Part shown: one piece after another, positions 47,401-54,446 of the stretch
Layout of the letters: each line of letters starts with the position of its first letter
How positions within the stretch are numbered: position 1 is the stretch's first letter
Source: Conchocele bisecta
Lineage: Eukaryota; Mollusca; Bivalvia; Lucinida; Thyasiridae
Length of the DNA: 64,000 bases
Direction: 5' to 3'
NCBI GenBank assembly: GCA_029237695.1
Contig: CM055265.1
Coordinates: 44,385,331-44,449,330 of the forward strand
Program-made: the position numbers and the translations under genes
Notes under the pieces: generated by a model
Told to the model about the DNA's origin: nothing
Database searches by the model: none
The model's input: the letters and a program-made list of their open reading frames with translations, nothing else

Positions 47401-47547
47401 AAAATAAGATTTTCTTTGTGTCCAGTTGAGAGAGGTTCCACTGTAGTATAGTCTATGGCATACAGACTTGTTTTAAATGTTTGTAGGTGTATATCGCGGT
47501 GTATCCTGCTGACAGACAAGCCCTTGCTTCCAACTGACTCTCAAGAG
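23440..47547 (+). CDS. CHM: Rab escort protein (CHM/REP), 5' 13 exons, spliced
   Basis: Thirteen GT-AG exons with consistent phases give 544 codons: 23440-23488, 24219-24285, 24815-24890, 25501-25655, 26605-27187, 32944-33060, 36568-36688, 37197-37312, 39297-39403, 43575-43649, 45731-45775, 46838-46897, 47487-47547. The protein starts [20 protein letters not shown], the GDI/REP dinucleotide-fold glycine motif. It carries a long acidic Ser/Asp/Glu-rich insert (exon 5) typical of REP rather than RabGDI, then [34 protein letters not shown] and [22 protein letters not shown] presents newly made Rab GTPases to geranylgeranyl transferase II (family knowledge). The ATG at 23440 has a strong context (atcATGg). 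The C-terminal exons are outside the window. Confidence 0.94.
24219..24285 (+). CDS. CHM: CHM exon 2
   Basis: 67 nt between attttcag and gtatga. It encodes [20 protein letters not shown] and then D, with split Gly and Arg codons at its two ends. Confidence 0.92.
24815..24890 (+). CDS. CHM: CHM exon 3
   Basis: 76 nt between ctttgtag and gtaagt. It encodes [20 protein letters not shown] and QEHSV; the YYSGDWASF block is the conserved GDI/REP N-terminal motif. Confidence 0.9.
25501..25655 (+). CDS. CHM: CHM exon 4
   Basis: 155 nt after gtcagccag, donor gtactg. It encodes an acidic stretch and then [14 protein letters not shown]. Phase 0 in, phase 2 out, joining exon 5 through AG|T (Ser). Sequence conservation is low in this part of the family. 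Confidence 0.75.
26605..27187 (+). CDS. CHM: CHM exon 5 (acidic insert)
   Basis: 583 nt, the largest exon. It encodes a Ser/Asp/Glu-rich, probably disordered stretch of ~175 residues followed by [16 protein letters not shown], which re-enters the conserved domain. The donor gtaagc follows in phase 0. Confidence 0.9.
27290..27440. repeat. Partial MITE (TTAACCC family) in CHM intron 5
   Basis: Contains 'tgtagatccagatgagacatc' and its complement 'gatataatgagccatctcatc', the central palindrome of the family described at 15608. Confidence 0.5.
27502..27572 (+). repeat. Left fragment of the GCTCACCTGAGC repeat, split by the DIRS-like insertion
   Basis: It reads 'agctcatgtaagctattgtta', then a tccgtcgtccg stretch and 'cattttcaaacgtcttctcct', matching 39590-39686. 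The same repeat resumes at 31727, so the retrotransposon lies inside it. Confidence 0.7.
27573..27861 (-). repeat. DIRS-like element, 3'-terminal direct repeat B2 (289 bp)
   Basis: Starts ttaaatttcttgccctacaa and ends catgctcattatttgg. Only two differences to 28649-28937 were found by eye, so the two copies are young relative to each other. Confidence 0.85.
28649..28937 (-). repeat. DIRS-like element, internal direct repeat B1 (289 bp)
   Basis: Same length and near-identical sequence to 27573-27861. It lies just 3' of the recombinase gene, as expected for B1 of a split direct repeat. Confidence 0.85.
29090..30154 (-). CDS. Tyrosine recombinase (integrase) of the DIRS-like element
   Basis: 354 aa, intact. 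The C-terminal catalytic domain shows [15 protein letters not shown] (H-x-x-R at ~307-310), [13 protein letters not shown] (W and the nucleophile Tyr ~333-336), and an upstream Arg in [11 protein letters not shown] (~180). The N-terminal half ([29 protein letters not shown]) is the SAM-like DNA-binding core. This class integrates element DNA as a circle by site-specific-type recombination, without target duplications (family knowledge). It overlaps the RNase H frame by ~40 nt in another frame, a common DIRS arrangement. Confidence 0.9.
   Translation of the reverse strand: MTESDIGCADRLVRSQRNLNPSAPGEMLTTLPVSLDNEVHLYRSNTFSSSTTKTYGSQRASYLRFCAELKIAPVPLSHINLGRYIAYLSRRLSFSSVRQYLNVVRLFHLEAGLPNPLHDNWYVTSILKGVRRMKGHATNQKLPITFQLLRGIFRQLNLQLSLDRTFWAACLVGFFSFFRKSNLLIPSVSQFYPTRHLCTGDADFASDGVVLTVRWSKVIQFRQRTLNIPLPLIPNSPFCPSTILVQLALECPLDVKPTPLFRYKTGDNVVPLTATTFTDRLRSCLRGCGVPPAQYSGHSFRRGGATYALQCGLPADLIKIQGDWNSSAYERYLEPSLQLRRLVASTMGAAAANS
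30114..30692 (-). CDS. RNase H domain of the DIRS-like element
   Basis: The open stretch contains [17 protein letters not shown] (first Asp), [10 protein letters not shown] (Glu), [14 protein letters not shown] (second Asp), and [14 protein letters not shown] near the end. These are RNase H active-site positions in the order used by DIRS polyproteins. It is separated from the reverse transcriptase by a frame change near 30695. Confidence 0.85.
   Translation of the reverse strand: MDILEDLLWWSRFLECFNGRSMLLDRTPIECVFTDACGDAAGECFGTDWFYCNWGIDWPRAQDLHINEKEVLAVVIAAQRWAPHWTNKNIIIYSDNSVTVSSINKGTSRNSVVMQCLRHFFWLSSAYNFHLTAKHIPGIHFVADSASRLPSPGHIERLMPYISQTPLIWHMSLGSLHFLLDRVGYWMCRQAG
30695..31541 (-). pseudogene. 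Reverse transcriptase of the DIRS-like element, frameshifted
   Basis: 31541-31030 encodes the fingers and palm: [54 protein letters not shown] and the active-site YLDDF. The thumb/connection ([19 protein letters not shown]) continues in another frame down to 30695. A frameshift near 31030 therefore breaks the gene. The Met before it is not the natural start; upstream gag-like sequence survives only to ~31690. Confidence 0.85.
31727..32340 (+). repeat. Right fragment of the GCTCACCTGAGC repeat
   Basis: It resumes at tagtcaccaaacttcatggt and ends cctcttgtttta, matching 39704-41580 but with fewer internal units. About 18 nt around the insertion point are missing compared with the intact copy. 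Confidence 0.7.
32594..32826. mobile_element. MITE, TTAACCCTTTCA family, intact copy
   Basis: Ends ttaaccctttcaccccc and tgttgaaagggtta; central palindrome cggctcgtcacgagccgg. It lies ~120 nt before CHM exon 6. Confidence 0.7.
32944..33060 (+). CDS. CHM: CHM exon 6
   Basis: 117 nt, phase 0 at both ends, acceptor cattttcag, donor gtaagt. It encodes [20 protein letters not shown] and [10 protein letters not shown], a strongly conserved GDI/REP block. Confidence 0.93.
33341..33562. mobile_element. MITE with CAGTGGAACCTCTCTAA ends in CHM intron 6
   Basis: Carries acagtggaacctctctaaac near its left side and ctgtttacagaggtttcactgt at the right, with an internal inverted copy at 33490-33515. A partial TTAACCC-family MITE follows at 33560-33770. 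Confidence 0.55.
33800..36567 (+). repeat. Tandem array of the CHM exon 7 acceptor edge (54-bp unit, about 50 copies)
   Basis: Each unit is ttttag plus the first 48 nt of exon 7 (gtaccttgttcaagagcgga...gtgtctatg). The right half (35400-36567) is almost perfectly periodic and alternates variants (gtacc/gcacc, gtaagaaag/gtaacaaag, tctatg/tcgatg). The left half has many small indels and an A-rich patch at 34860-35100. In the exon 7 frame every unit ends in TTT-TAG, a stop. A cysteine-rich open frame on the plus strand (35777-36634) is a by-product of the 18-codon period. Confidence 0.95.
36568..36688 (+). CDS. CHM: CHM exon 7 (source of the upstream array)
   Basis: 121 nt. It encodes [20 protein letters not shown] and [20 protein letters not shown], a clear REP match. 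The real exon is recognised because only the last unit continues into ctggagaagagaatg. The acceptor gttttag is identical to those of the array. It ends phase 1 before gtatgt. Confidence 0.95.
36890..36968. repeat. Small perfect hairpin
   Basis: tttaatttctcatctgctgg and its complement are separated by cacaaaatgtg. Probably a short MITE. Confidence 0.5.
37197..37312 (+). CDS. CHM: CHM exon 8
   Basis: 116 nt between gttttag and gtacca. It encodes [20 protein letters not shown] and [14 protein letters not shown]. The split Asp codon G|AC joins exon 7 correctly, which supports the exon 7 start chosen. Confidence 0.93.
37325..38330. mobile_element. Foldback element (AAGTATACTTT arms) split by a CCTCCGCAACGA-type repeat
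   Basis: The left arm at 37325-37420 and right arm at 38180-38330 match the intact foldback at 18150-18450. Between them an interspersed repeat begins ataccctccgcaacgagttg and contains three ~170-bp tandem units ('aacttctatttccttcatc', 'gctgatcccaaggtcaaggtc'). A poly-G run lies at 38100-38117. Confidence 0.6.
39297..39403 (+). CDS. CHM: CHM exon 9
   Basis: 107 nt between caccaacag and gtatcg. It encodes [20 protein letters not shown] and [13 protein letters not shown], the central conserved block. Visibly GC-richer than the surrounding introns. Phase 0 in, phase 2 out. Confidence 0.95.
39464..39572. repeat. Long hairpin
   Basis: gcctattaaaaaaatcccat and the following ~20 nt are repeated in inverted form on the other side of a ~20-nt loop. 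A small MITE abutting the repeat that starts at 39581. Confidence 0.6.
39581..41580 (+). repeat. Two-kilobase repeat with GCTCACCTGA ends and four ~440-bp internal units
   Basis: It begins gctcacctgagcgaagctca and near its end carries the inverse tcaggtgagc followed by gggccattatggccctcttg. Inside, a unit with gtgaccccggggtcaaaaat, ggcgtggccc and ccaagatggccgcc recurs at about 39903, 40346, 40800 and 41198. Open frames across it are repeat by-products. A second copy is split by the DIRS-like element (27502-27572 and 31727-32340). Confidence 0.8.
41786..42360 (+). repeat. Interspersed repeat (GTCGAGCCCGC family), plus orientation
   Basis: Starts ttgtcgagcccgcttgcgga and holds three ~150-bp units, each with 'catccatatattcat' and 'aaggtcaaggtaaaatgac'. 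A variant of it, starting tatgtcgagggcacaggtg, lies at 46016-46500. Confidence 0.6.
42881..43229. mobile_element. Foldback MITE, TAATTCCAGCA family, copy 4 plus half copy
   Basis: Full copy whose right arm lacks the accccgat step. A second right arm (43305-43382) follows after a poly-T stretch and a fragment of the CTCTCTAAA MITE, which indicates nested insertion. Confidence 0.7.
43575..43649 (+). CDS. CHM: CHM exon 10
   Basis: 75 nt between taattcag and gtaagt. It encodes [20 protein letters not shown] and DDNN, with split Arg and Lys codons. The CAVFGG-YCLR block is diagnostic of REP. Confidence 0.94.
43742..45040. mobile_element. Non-autonomous pogo/Tc-like DNA transposon, 1299 bp
   Basis: Perfect inverted ends of ~27 bp (cagtgaaatcgcgatggctc... 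and its complement) are flanked by TA on both sides (43740-43741, 45041-45042). Repeated 'atgcgatggctc' motifs lie inside near both ends. No transposase frame is present. Family assignment rests on the CAGTG start and the TA duplication. Confidence 0.8.
45317..45592. mobile_element. Foldback MITE, GACACGCCATGTGAT family
   Basis: Ends gacacgccatgtgatgttat and acatagcgtgtc, with a central palindrome agcaaatgcgtattatacgc. Lies just before CHM exon 11. Confidence 0.65.
45731..45775 (+). CDS. CHM: CHM exon 11 (45-nt microexon)
   Basis: Between attgtttcag and gtaagt. It encodes [14 protein letters not shown] with split Lys codons on both sides. It matches the KCK...GQ(R/K)I stretch of REP. Confidence 0.9.
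46838..46897 (+). CDS. CHM: CHM exon 12
   Basis: 60 nt between atttgcag and gtagac. It encodes [19 protein letters not shown] with split Lys and Arg codons. Moderately conserved. Confidence 0.85.
47025..47137. repeat. C-rich low-complexity tract
   Basis: Several runs of 7-18 C, with one G run (ttgggggga), lie in CHM intron 12. Could form G-quadruplex or i-motif structures; run lengths may be inexact in the assembly. Confidence 0.6.
47250..47447. mobile_element. MITE with CAGTGAAACCTCTCTAAAC ends, in CHM intron 12
   Basis: Begins acagtgaaacctctctaaac and ends gttgagagaggttccactgt. It ends 40 nt before exon 13. Confidence 0.6.
47487..47547 (+). CDS. CHM: CHM exon 13 (last exon in the window)
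   Basis: 61 nt between gtttgtag and gtaagg. It encodes [20 protein letters not shown], matching the I-S-R-x-V-L-I-T-D region. Phase 0 out; the next exon was not found up to 49660. Confidence 0.92.
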
Positions 47548-47580
47548 GTAAGGGCAGCCAGGCAAAAGACAATAATATAT

Positions 47581-47851
47581 AAGACAAGCCATGTGATTTT
47601 GTATTTAAGAATACGTACGATAGCACATGAAAAATACTTTACAAAATTTATGATATTTTCCGTTAATGACGTCAAGAGTTGACGAAATGTTCAGAGCAAA
47701 TGCGGAATAGAATGTCGCTTTAATTTTGCTACGAAAATTTTGTCATGTTATGTCATTTACAGAAAATATCACAGTTTCTGTAAATAATTTTCATAAGAAA
47801 ATGTGCACATCTTAGGTACAAAATCATATAGCGTGTCTCATATGTGACTGG
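47581..47851. mobile_element. Foldback MITE, GACACGCCATGTGAT family
   Basis: Begins gacaagccatgtgattttgt and ends with the inverse tacaaaatcatatagcgtgtc. Same internal arms as 6726-6975. Confidence 0.6.
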
Positions 47852-48318
47852 GAAAATGAATTATGGATTTATACCATCTGTGGCAAGTCTAGTTCCTGAT
47901 ATACTATTGCACTCCTGCAGCCTCATAGAGATATATACTCTTGTTAGAAGTGACAAGTGCTTCACTGACTGAATGGCTAACAAGGCATGCACAGATCAGA
48001 CTGTGATGCACAGGCTGATCACAAAGGCAAAATCACTGGTCGCAAAGGCAATAAGCCTAATTTCATCTATGATCAATTACATATAACATACATTGACAAA
48101 ATGTGTTTTGTTTAAGTATGTAAATTATTTATTAGAGGTATGAGAAATATTTCACAGGTATAGTGACAAATGAACTATGGAGAATTACAAGCTAATTTCA
48201 AGAAATCAATGATAATTGCCGAAAACAACTCGCAAAGGATATGCATTGCAAGTGCAGTTATATTTCATCGGCTGTGTCGGTATTGTCAGATTCCACAACA
48301 CATACATTTTAGCACTGC

Positions 48319-48713
48319 AGAGCTCCAGATAAGCTGCGTATTTGCTTAAGTACCCAATTAAAATTGCCCAAAACCCTATTGAAATCAGAAGTAGCGCGTA
48401 TCAAAAAGCAATAAAAAATTTGTTGTACCTTTATCATGCTGCAGAAAACAATAAACAGACCACAAATATAACATTTTGCTTATTTTCCATGAAAACATAT
48501 CTTGGTATTTCATTAGAATTGTCTCCAAGGAGACAATTCTAATGAATTGCCAAGACATGTTTTCATTTCGAAGCAAACTATTCAATAATTGCTGTATATT
48601 GATGTGTAAACAGTAGTGTGATTTTATTTTACCCAATTAATATTTTGAAATAGCCAATTGCTTCAAAAATGATGGAGTGACAATACTCCATTACTAATTC
48701 CTTATCTGGAGCG
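48319..48713. mobile_element. Foldback MITE with AGAGCTCCAGATAAG ends
   Basis: Starts agagctccagataagctgc and ends cttatctggagcgct; central perfect hairpin around attagaattgtctccaagga. Relative of 3221-3429. Confidence 0.65.
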
Positions 48714-48939
48714 CTGGCACTGGCTTATGCAAACTTGTACAATAGAGGACAGACTATGCCGGATGTAGTTAATGTTACAAATGTCTGATGATCTTTTTCC
48801 ACACATCTCAAGGTTACTGTACATTGATAATACTTCACATGCCAAATACATTGGTTCAATTTCCACACTTTATCTCCCAACAATAGTTGATCATAATATG
48901 TTTTGGTAAGTCCTATATTTTTATGGGGCAATAACACAT

Positions 48940-49183
48940 TTAACCCTTAGACCGCTATCTTATTTTTGTTGTCGTCTGCTGTTTGTTTTCTAATTTCCAT
49001 ATTTATCATCAAAAACATGCTTTGTTTAGAATAATTTACAACATGCTTTGACAGCACTCCAGAATCATTTCCATTGGAAATGATTCTGAAGTGCGGTCAA
49101 AACCATGTTTTTATTGAGAAATAAGGCAAGATATAAAAGCAACAGCAGACGACAATTGTTGTGAGTAGCGGTCTAAGGGTTAA
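48940..49183. mobile_element. MITE, TTAACCCTTAGACCGCTA family
   Basis: Inverted ends taacccttagaccgcta and tagcggtctaagggtta, with a central foldback around 'atttccattggaaat'. Fullest copy of the family seen at 2092-2329. Confidence 0.75.
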
Positions 49184-49284
49184 CATTGTTAACAAATGTA
49201 TTTGCTTCTATATTAAAAGGATTCTGTAAAACATGCTAACCCATACAATGCTGAACTAAAGTTTGTCTTCTGCTGTTAATATGT

Positions 49285-49664
49285 TATAATTCCAGCACAA
49301 CAATATTTACACAATTCCCTAACATTTGATTGGCCCGTAGCAAGTCTCTGTCCAAAATTTATATCCCAGTAAACTCCCACGCCGAACTACTTTCTGTAAC
49401 CGTGAGGCGCAGTTAAAATAATTCTTTAGAAAACGGAAAATAAACACATTTTCTTGATGAATTTATTTCAAATGCTGGAATTATAAGGAATGAATGGTAT
49501 TTTTGTGGAATTCCAGGGTGTCCGATTTAGAGAGATTTCACTATAGGAATGAATGGCCTTTTTGTGGAATTTGTATAAACTTGGAAAAGTCGCGGGAATA
49601 CTGGACGAAGGCCGGAAGGCCTCGTCCAGTATTCCCGCGACTTTTCCAAGAGTTTAATACCCCT
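49285..49664. mobile_element. Foldback MITE copy 5, rearranged; host site of the Polinton-like element
   Basis: The left part is intact, but the hairpin carries an inserted fragment of another MITE (49505-49545, ccagggtgtccgatttagag). Its right arm is cut after ttaataccccta, where the next element begins. Confidence 0.65.
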
Positions 49665-49732
49665 AGTAGTATAGAGGGATTCAAAATGATACCACCTAAC
49701 GGTGGTATCATTTCTCCACCCTCTATACTACT
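49665..49732. repeat. 68-bp hairpin at the left boundary of the Polinton-like element
   Basis: AGTAGTATAGAGGG (49665-49678) and ATGATACCACC (49686-49696) are followed by their inverted copies GGTGGTATCAT (49701-49711) and CCCTCTATACTACT (49719-49732). It starts with AG, as Polinton ends commonly do. Candidate terminal structure. Confidence 0.6.
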
Positions 49733-49807
49733 CCACCACCCCCCGAAAAATCAAAAATTGGTTAACGAGGAAATTGTCTCCCACCAACCACAAACATCCA
49801 AAATGTG

Positions 49808-49992
49808 TGTCATAAATACATCATGTTGTTTTCACGTCCAATTGAACATATAAAACTATAGTCTTAAAAAGGATTTATTTTTGTCTCGTTGTCATAAATA
49901 CATCATGTTGTTTTCACGTCCAATTGAACAGATAAAACAATAGTCTTAAAAAGGATTTATTTTTTATCTCGTTGTCATAAATACATGATGTT
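49808..49992. repeat. 82-83-bp subterminal tandem repeat, ~2.3 copies
   Basis: cataaatacatcatgttg starts at 49811, 49893 and (cut) 49976. The unit contains ttcacgtccaattgaaca and gtcttaaaaaggatttat. A related fragment with agaccaattgaacagataaa is at 50395-50420. Subterminal repeats are usual in Polintons. Confidence 0.75.
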
Positions 49993-50020
49993 TTTACGAC
50001 AGTAAATTTATGAATTTATT

Positions 50021-50336
50021 CTAATAAGTTTCCGATTTAAATGCGTCCTCGCGCAATAGTCTATATTCCAACACCATATTTTCCTCCTCCGATATAGCTA
50101 ATTGATTCCGTAGATCAGCAACTAATTCTACCAGCTCTAGTCTACCACGTTCACCTGTAGCCACAGGGCAGCGTAGTTGCTTATGTCTACAAAGAGTTTG
50201 GGCACTAACGAATTTACAAGGGCATCTGGGGCATTGAAATTGTGGGGGGGGCACAAGGAAACTTTCTACGTCTCGCTAGATGCCTTCGTAGATAGTCTTT
50301 ACGCGTAAACGTTTTACAACAAGTCTCACACTCCAT
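50021..50336 (-). pseudogene. Two-finger C2HC zinc-finger protein of the Polinton-like element, frameshifted
   Basis: From ATG at 50336 the frame reads MECETCCKTFTRKDYLRRHL, a CxxC-x12-H finger, then runs into a run of eight C (plus-strand G, ~50245-50252). The downstream half continues in another frame with FQCPRCPCKFVSAQTLCRHK (CxxC-x12-H-x4-C) and a Leu/Glu-rich tail that may form a coiled coil. The break coincides with the homopolymer, so a consensus error is as likely as a mutation. Function unknown; DNA or RNA binding is inference. Confidence 0.6.
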
Positions 50337-50452
50337 TATATATGTATATGTTTATGTTTATATTCAATTGGTCGTAAAAAAAAACATAATGTTTTCAAGA
50401 CCAATTGAACAGATAAATTTCATAGGTTATACAAAAGTATATTACAGAAAAT

Positions 50453-50992
50453 ATGATAACGTCAGAAACTAGAGCAGAAATAGAAAGTTTGAGAAGAGAA
50501 GCCGAATCTCTAGGGATTACTTATAGTAAACGGTTGAGAGTTAGGGGGTTGACAAATCTTATAAACTCCACAAAGAATGAGGCGTTTATGAAGCGGTTAC
50601 CCGCGCCCACAAACGAGGAGCCTTTAAAGATATATCCAAAGCGGAGGAAGTAGGTAACAGAATTCAAAAAAGAAAGTATTGCGGGGTTAAGGGCTAGTGT
50701 AATCAAACCTTCAAGCACAAATAATTTGTCCCAAATTAGACGCCAAAATAATAATAAGAAAAAATCTATCGTTAGCGCGATAGTGGAAAAAGGTGAAGAA
50801 ATATTGGGGGCTCACGATGAAACATTGGAAAAGGTAGAAAATGGAAGACGGGTAGTTACATTATCCTTTCGTAAAAACATTAACATTAACGAGTCTGAAC
50901 GCATGTCCGATAAACTCGCTCCGTATCTAACAACCAATTTTTATTTGAGATATTCATATTCTTACAAGCTAGAAACATATGGAGGAAATTAA
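50453..50992 (+). pseudogene. Unrecognised ORF upstream of the polymerase, with an in-frame stop
   Basis: Starts MITSETRAEIESLRREAES. After residue 66 there is a TAG (50651-50653), and the same frame stays open to 50992, ending KLETYGGN. In total ~180 codons, basic, with a Lys/Asn-rich middle and Arg-Arg-Val-Val-Thr-Leu-Ser-Phe towards the end. Its last codons overlap the proposed polymerase start (ATG 50980) in another frame, suggesting one transcription unit. No family recognised. Confidence 0.5.
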
Positions 50993-53900
50993 AAATGGAA
51001 AACCTAAAACTATAATATTTCACAAAAATCTCGGTGGTAGCGAACCACTATCATCAATGAAAACGTTAAAAAATGGCTGTCAGATAAGGAGCAAACACGA
51101 ATAATGTCCGATAAAATAGACAGACCAAATACAAAGTGGAAGTTTGTAAGATGGGTAGAGGGGTTTTCGTAAAGCTAATACAGGGTAGTAGGGGAATAGA
51201 TTTGGGACTACAATCCAAAGAAGCGGCAGGAGGAGAACTTCCAGAATGGCTGAAGATAAAAAAGGTATGTATTCTTTAGTAGATAAGTAATGACGACCTT
51301 TGTCTGTTCAGGTGTATAGCTATGCATATGACAGATAAAAGACCCGACAGATGTACAGAAAAGGCGAAAGAACTTAGTAAGCAATATTTTGGTAGTAATG
51401 TGGTTTCACACCAATTCCTTTTTCAGATCTGAAAAAGGTTGAAGAGTTTTTTAAAATCGGTATAGAAGTATATCAACCCACCGAATGTAATGTATGGTGG
51501 TTGAAAAAGGTACCAGCACACTATAAGGCAATAGGTAATAAACCAATGACAATAGGACTGTTTAATAATCACGCATTTCTGATAAAAAACCTTAAAAACC
51601 TATCTAAAATTTACGCCTGCGATAATTGCAAACAGAAATTCACGACAGCGAGTAATATGAAGAGACACGGACCAAAATGTATGAAAGGTGAGACAAAAAT
51701 AGTATGTGATGGTAATTATTTAGAGCGCCCGCGTTCGTCGTTCGAGAAAGCGTTTTACCCAAAAGGTTCTAACAGTTATGGGGCGATCGATTGGATGTAT
51801 TCTGTGGAAAAGCGGGAGGGAATTCACATTCACCACGAACAGTGCGGACACGGAGGTGAAAGATGGATTTTAGGAGCTCCGGTAGATGGATACTGTCCAG
51901 AAACCAATACCGTATATCAATATCACGGCTGTTACTGGCACGGGTGTGAGATTCATGCAAAGCATAAAAAGAAGAACGCGCATCCACAATGAGAAGAGAT
52001 AAAGTTATTAGAAAAAGCAAAGAATTCAACCTAGTAGTTATGTGGGAATGCGAATTCCAAAGAACGGGTAAAGATATAAAGATCGGTTGTGACACTACTC
52101 TTTATCCATATCAGATAGTATACGATTTTGAGGCGTATCTCCAGCCAGAAGTTGAAACTACCGGTAATAGTTTAGAGTACGAAGCTGAGCACGTTCCGGC
52201 AAGCGTTAGTATAGGAGATAATTTCTCAGGAACAGTAACTCATATTTGTGATAAAGATCCCGCAAAACTTATAGAAAAAATTCATAGAAGATTTGAAAGT
52301 CAGGGGAAAAGCTATAAGAGAAGAAGTGTGGTCAAGATATAAGTTTAATACGGAATATTTACGTAAAAAACCAAATCGCCAAGATCGAACAGTGGATAGA
52401 GCAAGTACCGGTTATAGGTTTTAACAGCAGTAAGTACGATATAAACTTAATAAAGAAATACCTAGTAGGCGAACTGACATCAACAACAAAGAAAGTAATG
52501 GTCGGAAAACGTGCAAACGCAACAATATTTCTATTTACTCCAGAATTTAGATTTCTGATGTAATACTTTATCTAGGACCTGGTGTAAGTTATGATAGTTG
52601 GATAAAAGCCTACGACTGCAAAGGACAGAAATCTTTCTTTCCTTATGAGTGGTTCGATTCTCCAGACAAACTGGATTACCCAGGACTACCCGATATAGAG
52701 AATTGGTATTCCAAACTATCTGGGAAAAATGTTAATAGATGAAACAGAATTAAGTAAATGTCGTAGAATTTTCGAAGAAAATAATATGAAAACTTTCAGA
52801 GATTGGTTGAAATATTATAACGATTTAGATGTAGCACCGTTCCTAGAAGCGGTGGAAAAAAATGTGTGAATTTTATAAACACAGAGGTGTGGATATTTTC
52901 AAAGATGCGGTAACACTACCTGGAGTAGCTATACAATATTTATTGAGAGGAACCATTAAAGAACAAAAATCTTCAAAGACGATTATACCGGAGGATGCTC
53001 TATATGCACCAAAAGAAGAAACATACGAAATGATGAAGGACGCTCTAGTTGGTGGGTCCATCAATAGTATTTACACGCTATGAGAAGCGGTGTTTCATAT
53101 ATTAGATCTAATTCCTCAAATGAAATTAACAAATCTTGCAAGGCTGTTTTGGGGTACGATGCAAACGCGTTATATTTATCTACGTTAAATAAAGAGATGC
53201 GTGTGGGAGAGAAACTATACACCATATAGATACCCCACATAACCCTAAATTTATTAAAAAGTTTTGTAAAAGAGTTTTATCTGGAGACTGGTTTGGGTTT
53301 GCGGAGGTGGATATAGAAGTTCCACACAACTTAAAACATAAGTTTTCTGAAATGTCCCAATATTTATAAACAGAGAAGTAGAGGTTGATGAAGTTCCCAC
53401 ACACATGTTAAAATATTTGGAAGATACTGGAAGAACTAGAGGAAATGGAAGAAAAATTGGTGGGATCTATGACCGCCACTAAAGTATTGCTGTACGCGCC
53501 ACTGTTGAAATGGTATTTAAAACGGAGGCCTAGAAATAACGGGAGTTCATCGTGTTATAGATTATATTAGTGGTAAACCCTTCGAATGGTTCGCAAAAGA
53601 AGTTACAGCCGCAAGACGAACAGGCGATGTAGAACCAAATAAGAAACCAGTAGCGGATATAATGAAATTATTAGGCAATTCGTGTTGTGGAAAAATGATA
53701 GAGGCAAAAGAGAGACATTTAAATACGACTATACACAAGACGAAACCTGTGTTGACAAAGCGTTAAGATCTGCATTCTTTGATGATTTGGAAGAGATAGG
53801 AGATGCGTACGAAATATCTTCCCGAAAACCCCGGTGTGCAGTAAAGAGCCCCTTCCACTGTGGAATAGCGGTTTATCAACTAGCTAAATTGAGAATGTTG

Positions 53901-54446
53901 GAATTTTACTACGAATTTCTAGATAAATACGTAAAAAGAGAAGACTTTGAATTAATACAGATGGATACAGATAGTATGTATATAGGAGTTAGTGGAAAAA
54001 CGATAGAGGAATTGATTAGACCTAACTTACTAGACGAGTTTGAAAAAGAAAAAAATAAATGGTTGGCTTGGGATAAATGGAGCGAAAGAGAGCCCGGACT
54101 TTTCAAAATGGAATTTAGCGGGGATAGGGCGATAGCGTTATCTAGTAAGTGTTATTTCGTAGAAAAAATTAATTTCACTAAAGATAATTTGGAACAAATT
54201 AAAATTAATAAAAACTCTGCGAAAGGAATGTCCAAGAGAACTAACAATTTAAATTGGGATAGATATAAACGAGTACTAAGTGAAACTACAGAAGATGGAA
54301 AACACATTATAGATGTAGCGCAAAATAGAGGATTTAAAATGAAAGACGGTGTTATGAAAACGTACTGTCAAAAAAAATTAGGACTCTCGGCGTACTACGA
54401 TAAAAGACGCGTGTTACCAGACGGAATACATACCGAACATCTCTAA
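50980..54446 (+). pseudogene. Protein-primed family B DNA polymerase (Polinton PolB), broken by several frameshifts
   Basis: The ~3.47-kb span fits a ~1,150-residue Polinton PolB. Seen in order: a Cys2His-type finger (CDNCKQKFTTASNMKRHGPKC core, ~51625), a PD-(D/E)xK-like patch APVDGY...YQYHGCYWHGCE (~51880), ExoI YDFEAYL (~52125), ExoII VIGFNSSKYDINLI (~52415), ExoIII YYNDLD (~52815), palm motif A LGYDANALYL (~53150), motif B KLLGNSCCGKMI (~53665), and motif C MDTDSMYI (~53960). Open segments are 51501-51992, 51989-52342, 52862-53083 and 53682-54446, in different frames with at least five breaks. It would copy the element by protein priming (family knowledge). The last 254 codons are intact. 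Confidence 0.88.

Noticed and set aside
49494..49853. 119-codon open frame
   Set aside because: It runs across MITE sequence and the terminal hairpin of the Polinton-like element, with no homology.
50453..54446. Alternative genetic code explaining the stops
   Set aside because: The breaks involve true frame changes as well as stops of more than one type, and the intact final 254 codons of the polymerase use the standard code.
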